Shown here: in pieces, positions 1-10,296 of the stretch
How the letters are laid out: each line of letters starts with the position of its first letter
Numbering within the stretch: position 1 is the first letter of the stretch
Assembly (NCBI RefSeq): GCF_963422355.1
Contig: NC_085099.1
Location: 7,635,746-7,699,745 of the forward strand
DNA length: 64,000 nt
Reading direction: 5' to 3'
DNA from: Corticium candelabrum
Taxonomy: Eukaryota > Porifera > Homoscleromorpha > Homosclerophorida > Plakinidae
The notes under the pieces: generated by a model
Told to the model about the DNA's origin: nothing
Seen by the model: only the letters and a program-made list of their open reading frames with translations
Database searches by the model: none
Translations under genes and position numbers: made by a program

Positions 1-133
1 GGGTTGTCGGTTTAGTTGCCGACGACCAAACATATGCCACAGGTTGTACCAATTTCATGGTTACTGGTAGCAAACAAGCCAGCGCCTAAATAGCAAAAAT
101 AAAAGCAACTGCCTGTACTAGAGTAGCACTTAC

Positions 134-3100
134 CAGTCTTTCATTCTCTTGTTCATAGATGCAGATTTACCTTCGGCCATTCTCCTTTTAACACCACTAG
201 GACCTGCTTCAGTAACAGAAGTCAAGCCTTTCTTCACAGAAGCCTCTAATCTCTCTGCTGTCTCTTTCAACTGCTTTGTATAATTACGATCATCACATTT
301 ATGACTTGGCTCAGCCAGAAGCCGTTCCAACTTCTTTTGTTTGACATCAGCCTTCTGCTTCTCACGCTCTGCTTCATGAGAAATCCATTCAGCAACCCTA
401 TGTAAAAGCATGCCCAAAACAATGAATAAGAGAACATATCTACAAGCATGAGTATATATATATATATATAAGATATATTTTTGCCCCTTCTAACCCCAGG
501 GTTTCCCCCAGAATTTAAAATCAAATAGGGGGATTATTAATATTAATACGTTGTTAATAATATTAATGTAATGTGGTTAATACTACTGACAGAGCCACTG
601 ACAGTATAGTTGAACAATCAGTAGAACAATTGGTAATAAAGTTAGATCAAACGATACGTCTAGCAGGGACAGTGAAAAGATCTTCACCACAAATTGGAAG
701 GACAACAATGACAACTAATTTAGATCAGTTCACCAATAATGCAATTAATTGCGGGTTCGCCTGTTGATGTCAAAACAAGGCGAGTCTGAAGGTGGAACTT
801 CATACATCACATTGCGACAGCTGCACACGTCCACCTACCCTATTTCTATTTGACATTCTCTCCACCTCTTCATGTGCCTTCTGTATGCATACAAATAGAT
901 AGAATGTTCATACTCGCGTAGAGTCCTTAGATTCAAAATTTTTCTCATGTTGTTGGTAAATACTTTAGGACCACACCCTCAAAACCCAAATGGGGCAACC
1001 CGCCCTGCTCAAAGATCCTGGGGAAACCCTGAACCCTCTAATTACTTAACCATATTATTGCTATCTGAAGGTATATCCCACAAATAAGTCAACAGTATCT
1101 ACTAGTAACCTTTGATAAATCATTCTACCATTAAACATCCACCGTTTTATTGAGAGTTGTTGTATCAGGTTCTTCTGTGAAAATGAGTACCTTGTTACAG
1201 CGGACTCTTGAGCAGATTAACTTTAACGTTTGCCAACTTGCAGGAGTCTTACCACTTTAGTTTTAACAACTTCAAGTCAGCCTGGATCCTGTCTTTCCAT
1301 CTGAGCTGGTCTAGAATGTGACAGCCACCCAAATAATAGCTTCTTTGGTAATCTGATTGCAGGCATTCAAGCAACATGTCCTAACCACTGAAGGCAGCGA
1401 CAACGAAGGACGTCAGACATCAGACTTACATTGGCCCATCTTTGTTGAAGATCAGGACAAATGCTGCTAGTCTCAACAACAACCGGGTAAAACTCTCCTC
1501 CCACTGCCATTACTCTGGCCTCATGACAATCATCTTTTCTGGCTTCAGCATGTTCTGCTGCAGCACCTGCTTTAACAACGGCTTTATATATATATATACA
1601 TATATATATTAGAGTATATATTTTTATATTTTTATAGGTCCTACAAGGGACTAGCCGTACCATCTAAACTACATCTAGCTAATATCATTTTAGCATTGCT
1701 ACACCACAGTCTAGTAGAGAGTTGCTGATGGAAATGACAAACAGATTGGCTAATTGAAACATTATGTTTAAATGAAGCTCTACGTGCTATGATCTTGAGC
1801 ACTTGAAGGCTAGAAGCTGTCCAAAGACCCAGAGTCTCAACCACGAGCGGATGAAAAATGCTGCCTGTGCTGGACACATTTAGGTGATGTCGTTCGTCCT
1901 TCTCCATCTCTCCAGCTTCAGATGCTGCATCTGGATGACTTGCCGCTTGAATGAGAAAAGACGGTTGTAAAGAGCTTCGTACCGATAAGCCAAAGTAGGC
2001 AGGCAAACCGCGCTCGAAATTGGGATGGTAAACATCTCCTGGTCTTGTTTCGTTGCTACTGCTACATCTTGCCTCCCTACGACAACGAGAATCATCTGTA
2101 AGTAGTGCGTTATACACCACTTCGCATAGAGCATCATGACGTTTTGTTGCAAAGCTTTGTCCTTGATCATATAGCTACCATATCATTCCAAACAATTCCC
2201 TATACATGATTAATATTCCCCACACTTATAATGCCCTAGGATTTGAAGCAACCTAATGATTCAATTCCTTGCCTCAAATAAGTCCTCGTCCTACTATTTC
2301 CGCAGAATAAGATGCTCTACCACAAGGCTACACAAGAGTCCTTCTGAGTTCAAGTGCTCATCACAAACGCAAGAGATGGATCAGAAGATGATGCTACTGT
2401 ATGGTCTTCAGAATGGAAGAGCTTGTCAGGAAGCTTTAGAAATAATGTACTTCAACAAAAGTGGATGAAGATCAAGTACGTGAAGCCCCAGCTCGCATGA
2501 CAATAAGATAATGAGCATCTTGTTACCTTAGGCAGTGTTCGAAATTTGCAAAATTTTCTACTCGCCAAAGCAAAAGCCTTGGAGTCCCAATGTGTGCATA
2601 AATTAATATTATATCAATAATTTTAGTAAGTGTGTGTGTGTGTACAATTACAATATACGTAAGTAAATTTGTGTTGAAACTTTAAATATCATCAAAACTA
2701 TGATAGCTACGCACTTCCCCTTTTCATTAATTTGCAAGGGAGCGAGTTTTCTCTAATGCGTCAAAGGTGTACTCTGAGTGTCCGTCCGTCCATGCGTACC
2801 CCCCTCCCCGGAAATCGTTTAGGAATTGATAAATTCGAATCGTTCTTTCTAGTTTTGAAGAAAGTAAACACACAATAGTTTAAGTCATGTGACGTCATCA
2901 CTAGAGATGTTTCTATGGAAACTGCTCACTTATGTGACTGCGTTTCACCACCCCTACACCCAGGTGACAGCTGTTACAAATTGATCATTTTGAATAATTG
3001 TTTGTTTTCCTCGATGGGTGTAAACAATTGACACTTCACATTATGTGACGTCACTCTGTGATTATTGCTATGGCAACAAGATTGAATTAGGCGTAAGCAA

Positions 3101-6100
3101 CGTTTTAGCTTATGTAGCATCTGAGTTAATTGTTGTAATAACTGTTTTTGTGACAGTTAATGCTGTTCTTAGCTAATAATAATAATTAGCTAATGTAATG
3201 AAAGTTAACAACTGCTAACATCGCCATGGTAACATTGCTCACTGACTGTTAAGCATGCGTGTTTTACTGTGCATTGCTCACAACTCCTAATTATCCACCC
3301 CACAAGCGAATTGAAGAAACAGTAGTTTACACATCTAAAACGTATTCTAGACATTGTTTTGAAATTTCACCCTGCAGCTGTATATTACATGCTCGCTCGC
3401 ACAGGTGGAAATGCAATGAGCACCCATTATTATTTATATTTATTAATTAACAAGCTACGTATGTCTACAAGCTAGTAGTGGTTGTATAAATCTGCTGACT
3501 ATACTTATGTGTATTACTGATTGACTCTGTTTTACAACAAAAAACAAGTGCATTACATTTTATCCTCATGCTCGTCACCATATTTGATTCTTTTGCTGCA
3601 GACGAGTTTTCTTGCCATAAGGTGCAATATAAAGACACCTCTTAACTTTCCCCAATTTTGACCATATAGAAATTTAATAGCCTATGTAGGATCAAAGGTC
3701 TCTCTCTATATTTAGAACTGACCATGGTATTCACATTTCCATCATGATCTATTATATTAGACTAACCCTAACCTAACCAAGCATAAAAGCTCTATACTAC
3801 TGTTTTTTTATATAGATTCATGTACACCTACAATGTGAATGTTCATCTTAATTCTTGAGCAATACTGTAAAATCCATGTGCATGTGGACCTGCAATATAC
3901 ATGTATGTAGCTGTGTGCAAGCCCTGGTGTGCTGTTGACCTTAGGAGTAGATTCAGACTAGATTGAATTTGTTACCAACATTTGATTACAACTCACTGCA
4001 TATTGTAGGCAACTAGATGGTTTTTGAAAGATGGCTATATCCCATGATCATGCATGATATTTATTGACTTGGAAGAAACCAACAGGTGAATTTGAACTTA
4101 TCATTACACAGACAGTTAGGTAATAGCATTTAGGCCTAGATGACAAGAGTGTGGTGTACTGTAATTATGGAGTCAGAAAACATCACTATGCATGTCTGGT
4201 TTCACAAGGAAGGTTTGCAGGTTTGCAGTCACATTCTTTGTCTACTCTTCCATTACAGCAAATTGCCAATACCCTACCCCTATAATAGTAGGAATGAATT
4301 CCTTCAGCCCTAGTATTTGGGGTGGAATTTTAGTTGTACACAAGAGAAGTGTAGATGAGATTGCGGTTTCAGCAGCTGTTTTATGTAACTATCCTTTCGC
4401 CCATCACAACATAATCGGATAAGTTAGATAGATATAATTACAATTCTGACAGCCAACATGCGCTTTCAATACCTAGGTACACAGTTAGCCCTACAGGATA
4501 CTTAACTCAACACCTCCTGACTACAATTTCAAACACGCCTAGGGGCTTCTCTGGCGAGTGGACAGCTACTTTCTACTTGCCAACTTTGATTTGGACTCGC
4601 CATTGGTGAATAGGCGAATGGGAGTTTCGAACACTGTTAGGGTACTGTATGAACAAATCTCTTACTGGTATTTCTTGAAATATAAACTCAGTTAACTTCA
4701 GCTCTTGGTTAATTTCCTCTAATGGTGGACACCCAAAAACCATAATTCTTTAAGAATTTCTTAGGCAAAATACGGTATATATCCTATCTGTCTAAAAATC
4801 CTTTTTGTTGCTAAGTGCAGACATACCACAATGTTGTGTATTAAAGGGCCACTGACATGCAAAAATCTAGAATTATTTTAAATTTTTAGTTAACTCCTTA
4901 TCTTCGGCGAAACTCGATTTAGCAAGACCATGCCTAACTTTTCAGCCGCTTTTGAGAACTGCTCAGACCTGCTATTATGAGGATCTGTCCGATGGATGAG
5001 GGGCAGGGTCCGAGTCACTGCGTATAACCAAATTGCCATTTGGTTCTATGCAGGAGGGTCTTTGGACCCGGACTCTGACCCTGCACCTTGTCACGTCAGC
5101 CCCCTAAAATGGGGAGCTAACGGAAAAAGTAGAGGACACGGGGAAGGGAGGGAAGACAACAAATTTGAGCTTGTGTCGCAATGGCACAAATGCTATGACT
5201 GAGTTGGCTTCGCCAACGTCAATTAACTTAAGTGCATGCCTCCTAATTCTGGTACCATGAAGTAGGATCGTTAGTGGGCAAAACACCATTGTTTGCGGTT
5301 ATGTCAGCCTCGAGATTCGTCGTTGCATGACGGTTTGAAATGGTCTGTGCATAGAACCATCAGTATTGTATGGAGTAAATGCTGGTGATGTGGAGAATGA
5401 CTTGGAAGACGATGAAAGTAAAGCGGTAGAATAGGTGGAGCTGTCTAACTTTGAACCTGTCACCAGTGAGACGCCATCACTGGTAGCACCCAAAGACAAG
5501 CAAAACAAACGACTACTTGATTTATTGTAGTATTAAACAGTTTATGATCTACAAGTCATGTAGTGGAATTTCGTTAGGTGTACAACTACATGCAGAACGG
5601 AATATAAGGAAATTTCTTTGTCGGGACAAACAGGTTTGTCAAAGCCATGCCCATTTAGACCGCGTCCATTCTAACAAATTTTGACCCCGCAAACAACACT
5701 TTACTTCCATTATTTGACATATATACAAAGCATGACAATAACCAGAACAACTTTGAGACAACATACCTGCAAAGCAATCTTTTATTGCATTACAAGAAAG
5801 TGAAAAAATTATGGAACCTCAAAAGGCAAACTTGAAAGTGCACTATAATTATGTGAGACAATAGCAGAACATTAACAGGGAAACCTAGCACAACAATGTG
5901 CAAAATTGTATTCAGTCAGACCTTCTGGAAAACTATTTGTAGACGCGGTCTTAGAGGATTATGCCACACATCCCAGTCATCTAAACTAAAGCTGCTAGTG
6001 CTATCGTCTTGGGTCAACTCTCCAGTTTTCCTTGCTCTGTATTGCTTTCTGAAACCTTGATTAGGACAGCAGTTGGTCTTGCATCGCTCCCACCACAGCT

Positions 6101-9100
6101 GAATAGCGGCGTCAGCGTGAAAGTCTTGAAGTGATGGTCCTTCATGGTATACTTCCATAAGGTCAGACAAGGTGGTGTTGCTCATGCTGGTGTGCCGGTC
6201 CTTCTTGATCAGTTTCAGCGATGAAAACATCCTTTCAACATGTGTGGTAGTTAAGGGGAGACTAATACTACGTCTGGTCAGGTGTGAACTATGTACCACA
6301 CACACTCATAGCACACCTTGCTGATGTGCAGATACTTTCTAGCATAACGGACTACCTCCTCAACATGAAGAGCAAGAATATTAACCCCTTTGCTTTCTAA
6401 TGGTTTGGCAAAACGAACAGCAAGAGTTTCTACAGCTTCTCTAACCTCTGCATTATCATCAACGTTTTTGTCTTCACTATCTTGCTCAGAAGTTTGAACG
6501 TTAGGTTTTCTTTGCCATGTTTGGGTGTCAAGAAAGGCAATTATATGACAAAGAAGTTTTGGTGTCTCACCAACCTAGTCGCTCCTTCATTTTATTATCA
6601 AGGCATACTAAATCGGTACTCACCTTTTCTGCAGTTACTTAGTGTGCTGACAGAATAGTCTGCCAAAAGGCTCTTTGAAAGAAACCGTTTAGGATCTTTC
6701 CAGAAGGACTGGAACTTTCAAAGAAACAGCAGTCACTGCTATTTGACAATGACAAGAAAGAAAACATTCACAAATCAGGATGTTTGATTACCGTCTTGGG
6801 GACGATGTTTCTACCAATTCATGTCCTCATATTTGGTGCTGTGCTACACGCATTCTAGGTGAAACTTTGTATTTTACGGCAACTGGTGTCTCAGTAACCC
6901 GTCTCACCACTTCACACAAAAGCTTATATACTGTCTATAACCCCATGAGTGTGAACTTTGAAAATCTGTAATATATCAGCTGTTTTTGAACCTTTGTGAT
7001 GATCTGGAATGGTTAGAAACCACAAGGTCTGGCATCTGTTTACTAAATTATTTAAGCCCTTCCTACAAAGGAAACCAAAAGATAACACTTTTTGCATATC
7101 AAGGACATATTAGCCAAGTAGAAATGGTTATTATCCAATTATCTAGTGAGATCAAGGGATCATCAACTGGAACCACTTAAGATAATTGGTGTAACATGCT
7201 CTAATAAGCACACCTGGTGTGACCTCTACCTCATTACTCACTTCTCAGTTCAGGCTTACCGGGATAGTAGATGTACCCCAAGAAAACATACTCTCTGATA
7301 GTGCACATAGTCTGACTTATGAGTGTCAGAATCATGCCATTTGGATGTGACTGTTCCAGTAGCCAATGTCCGGACAACACAATACATGCCAGACATGGAC
7401 TTGTTTTGACGGGACATTGTGGGGTGTGTGTGGGGCCTTATATTCCCCTCTGAGTCATGTAGTTGTGGGTTGTGGTTGCTGACCTCTGGTCATCATCGTG
7501 GGCGTTGCTAGGACATACTTGATAGTAGTTGACAAAAATTTGCATCGCTGAACACCCAGGATGCTCTGGCGTCTGCCTAGATGTGTGGACTCTGCAGACT
7601 GCATAAAGAAGGACTATGGCATTGCATGAAACTGATCCTCCTCCAATTCATGAAAAACAATTCTACCAACAATTCTGACTTCAACAATGAATTTCTGTGC
7701 TGCACAAGAGATATACAGATATACTTCTTACCATCAATTAGCAAGATGTTGTAAACTGGCTGTCATGACTCTTGTCAGCAGCTGTACCAACGAAGAAAAT
7801 TGTTCATGATCAGTGGCTCATAATTCTAATCAATTTAATTGATTCATTACTATATGTAAAGTCTAAATACAACCTACTCTCTCTTTCTTTCACGTTTTTC
7901 GTATGCCAATCTCATCTTTCTCGACTGCTCAGCCCTCACACTGTCTCAATCAGTACGCACGGTATTCGTCTCAATTTCGGTGCCCAGTAGCCTAAACTAA
8001 AACTGCTTGTACAATCCTGGCTCATCTTCAAAGCAGTCTGCTCCAAAATAATGACTACACAAGACGGAAGAATCACTTGGGGCTTCCCAGCAATCTCTTG
8101 TTTGTCTGACTTGTTCTGCCCACTTTCGTCTTTTGTGGGGGGGGGGGATATTCAGAAACTGAAAGAGCCTCACACCTTTCACTGTACTATAGCATCCAGC
8201 TGCCACACATCATCTAACCATTCTAACCGCACACGCTCGAGTCTTGTGCGTTACCTATTTTACTTGTACTAACACAACATCCATTCTCACGTTTATGTCA
8301 TATATACACGCCCTGAATCTACTGCTCAAAGCCGGATGCGATAAACAAGAAGTACGTTACGGTACAATATTCTTATAGAAACCTTGCTTTTTAAAATCTA
8401 AATTATTTTCCCTGGTATGTACACCTTTAGAACTATCATAGAAATTTAAACTTGTTTTCAATTTTTGCATGTCAATGGCCTTTAAAGCTGACTTTGAATA
8501 GAAACTGTTCTTTTTTAAGAAAAAACTTTCATTCACCCAATCTTATTTCCACACAATTTTCCTCTCTCAGGGTGTACTAATTTGCACTAACAGCAAAGCT
8601 GACCAAAGTTGTATAGCCTGAATTGAAAGGATCAAGATGTTGCAGTAAGAGTTTGCATTAGACTGAGTCTAGTAGATACACCTTTTTATATAGTTCTCGG
8701 AATTTCCCCTCTAAAATCTCAATTCTGCAAAATTAAAGTGGCTACACTACAGTTTTGGTAAAATTCGACAAGCACTTTGGCACTTTGAGATTGGGTTCCT
8801 TGCACGCGACCCAGAAAGCACACACTTCGTTCCCGTATGTAATCAAATGCGTACTCAGTTCACGGTGAGCAATGATTGTTTACAATTTACACTGTTGCTG
8901 TCCCCATCAATCGATACCTGAATAGACAGCCTTGCAGTAGTTTCGTTCATGAACCTTTGTGCATGCTCAACTGACAGAGGCAGGGCTTACTGGCAATCAG
9001 AATTGATTTTCTTGCCATGTCACTTGCCATAGCTACAACGCAAGAGGTACTCCACTTGAGAAGGGCTCAAGTGTGCATGTGCAACCATGACCGTGCCTCT

Positions 9101-9468
9101 TTTAAGTTCAATTATAAGAAGAAATAGCCAGCCACCCCTCTCCCCCAAAGACGCAGTCTTAATTAAAGACACACACTTCCACACAAAGTGATTTAATGCC
9201 TTTACAAAGTCCTGTTTCTGATAGCTCATTATACCGAAACAACACATTATGTAACAACTCAACTGCTTCTGTGCATTCACATCTCTCATTCTTCGACCGC
9301 TTAGATCTCTGCAAGCTTCTCTGTTAGTTGTACGCTCAATCTGGGCTCCAAGTGCTCTTAACATTGATCCAAATCCTAACAAAAATTAACGACTTAATCT
9401 CTATGCTGCGTTCTGTGGTCATAGCACCTGTGTCATGGAGTGGCGTAATGTGTTTGTTTTGTGTGTGT

Positions 9469-9512
<44 letters not shown>

Positions 9513-9850
9513 CGTGCGTGCGTGTGTCGAATTCAAATACGAGTCACCTCCTTTACCACCAGGAAGACTAAGACAAGCATCAATACTACTCATGTCATCA
9601 ACAACACTGTTTGCTCGCAATAACTTTCCTCTGCGACAAAGTATTATCTCTTCACAAGGTATACCCTGAAACATACAAACAATAGATAGACAAGATATAC
9701 CCTAGACATTGCTCTTCTACGGAAACACGGGAGTCTAACCGAGTTTCTACAGACTTCATTTCGTATATCTTCAAAACGCGCAAGACCACAATCAAACGTT
9801 AGTAGTAGCCGACGTCCATCAAACGTTCGAACAAACACTGTCACGGCCAT
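134..9850 (-). CDS. SDE2: SDE2 homolog, 5' part of gene (four exons; continues past left edge)
   Basis: SDE2 proteins are nuclear genome-maintenance and splicing factors whose N-terminal ubiquitin-like fold is cut off after a diglycine. Exons on the minus strand are 9740-9850, 9548-9665, 9264-9375 and 134-397. All have GT/AG borders and join in frame with phases 0, 1 and 2. The start is the ATG at 9850 ([12 protein letters not shown]), giving a ubiquitin-like segment of about 75 residues. The cleavage motif and the most conserved SDE2 block follow ([18 protein letters not shown], then [17 protein letters not shown]), then a charged helix ([15 protein letters not shown]). Exon 4 ends at a GTAAGT donor, so the acidic middle and C-terminal SAP-like region lie outside the window. 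Intron 3 is about 8.9 kb and carries two DNA transposons. Identification rests on the conserved block and is strong. Confidence 0.93.
450..471. repeat. TA microsatellite
   Basis: Short run of alternating TA inside SDE2 intron 3. A similar run occurs near 1587-1610. No other feature is visible between 398 and about 1230. Confidence 0.85.
1240..1480 (-). pseudogene. Decayed LINE reverse transcriptase C-terminal fragment
   Basis: Minus-strand reading gives [15 protein letters not shown], then LQWLGHV, then [12 protein letters not shown] across a frame shift. This follows the order of the C-terminal tail common in endonuclease/RT LINEs, where an RW..V...VL.R motif precedes a WAGHV-like motif and an RWKD..KADLK-like motif. 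Several stops and shifts show that it is dead. It lies in SDE2 intron 3. The LINE clade cannot be named from so little. Confidence 0.45.
2533..4636. mobile_element. Non-autonomous hAT-like DNA transposon (2.1 kb)
   Basis: The two ends are inverted copies beginning CAGTGTTCGAAA, a hAT-style terminus. Both arms continue into AT-rich sequence with CGCC blocks. The pentamer TTAGG occurs immediately outside each end (2528-2532 and 4637-4641), a perfect 5-bp target duplication. I see no transposase inside; the short ORFs there do not resemble known proteins. It lies in SDE2 intron 3. The hAT assignment rests on the terminal sequence only. Confidence 0.7.
5916..6600 (-). pseudogene. hAT-like transposase, C-terminal dimerisation region, degraded
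   Basis: Minus-strand translation gives about 200 residues of a hAT family C-terminus with one or two frame breaks. An upstream part reads [18 protein letters not shown]. The diagnostic part reads [18 protein letters not shown], then [15 protein letters not shown], then a tryptophan pair, as in the hAT dimerisation domain (E-R-x-F-S followed by L..L.....EGP). No complete DDE core is visible. It sits inside the TTAA-flanked element and is most simply the 3' end of its transposase gene. Confidence 0.75.
7990..8240 (-). pseudogene. THAP-type zinc finger fragment, inactivated
   Basis: The minus strand encodes a THAP-like domain: CVAAGC, a VRLFQF strand, [14 protein letters not shown], then [22 protein letters not shown] fingers bind DNA through a C2CH zinc site. 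Here the codon before CVAAGC is TGA, a homopolymer of nine or ten G/C bases lies in the loop, and the last ligand position reads C-S-H-Y rather than C-x-x-H. A further stop follows at QF. It is therefore a dead copy near the 5' end of the transposon's gene. Confidence 0.75.
9459..9527. repeat. GT microsatellite in SDE2 intron 2
   Basis: About 24 GT units ending in GTGC and GTGCGTGC variants. It lies some 20 bp downstream of the SDE2 exon 2 donor at 9547. Open frames through it are repeat artefacts. Confidence 0.95.
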
Positions 9851-10291
9851 GTCAGGAACATTAAAATTAACCCAATCTCGTGAATATTAATGACTGCTAC
9901 TAGGGAAAGAGAGTGTGCTCAAACCGTTGAAACGTGAAAATGAAACGGTAGACGACACTCATTTCGGAGAAACACAACACGGTGAAAAGTAGATTTACAT
10001 GTACAACAGCAACAAATTAAATAATTGCGTTATATATCGGCTATCTAGAATACAACAAGTAGTTAGATCTAGGAATACAGAGAGCTCAACTGACAAGTGT
10101 GGATGCGGGCCATGATCTCGGAGTGCTGAGATTCAAAAATGAATATTTATTTAGATATAGAGATTTCACAGTTGGAGACTTCAGCTCGAGAATGTAGGTT
10201 ACACTATTTTGGTAGGATGGCTGTGTAGCGCTAGAAAGACTTTCTGAAACGAAGTTAATTAATTAAAGTACGTATTTTAGTTGCTAGCTGT
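9851..10291. other. Upstream region of SDE2, no gene seen
   Basis: AT-rich sequence between the SDE2 start codon and the hAT insertion. It presumably holds the SDE2 promoter, but I recognise no defined element. Confidence 0.5.
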
Positions 10292-10296
10292 GTTTA

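Larger units (their letters stand above)
4845..8481 (-). mobile_element. TTAA-flanked DNA transposon with THAP and hAT-like coding remnants (3.6 kb)
   Basis: Inverted termini are visible: AGGGCCACTGACATGCAAAA at the left, and at the right, read inversely, AGGCCATTGACATGCAAAA. Both continue for about 45 bp with lower identity. TTAA stands outside each end (4841-4844 and 8482-8485). On the minus strand a THAP-type finger lies near the right end (7997-8235) and a hAT-type transposase tail near the left end (5916-6600), so one broken transposase gene may span the element. TTAA targets are typical of piggyBac and Kolobok. THAP domains occur in Kolobok, P elements and the host protein THAP12, which also has a hAT-like tail. 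The element lies in SDE2 intron 3. Confidence 0.65.

Noticed and set aside
9336..9674. Long frames rich in Val/Cys or His/Thr
   Set aside because: They are translations of the GT/CA microsatellite. Only the part outside the repeat is real, namely SDE2 exon 2 on the minus strand. The same applies at 57436-57786 and 59026-59411.
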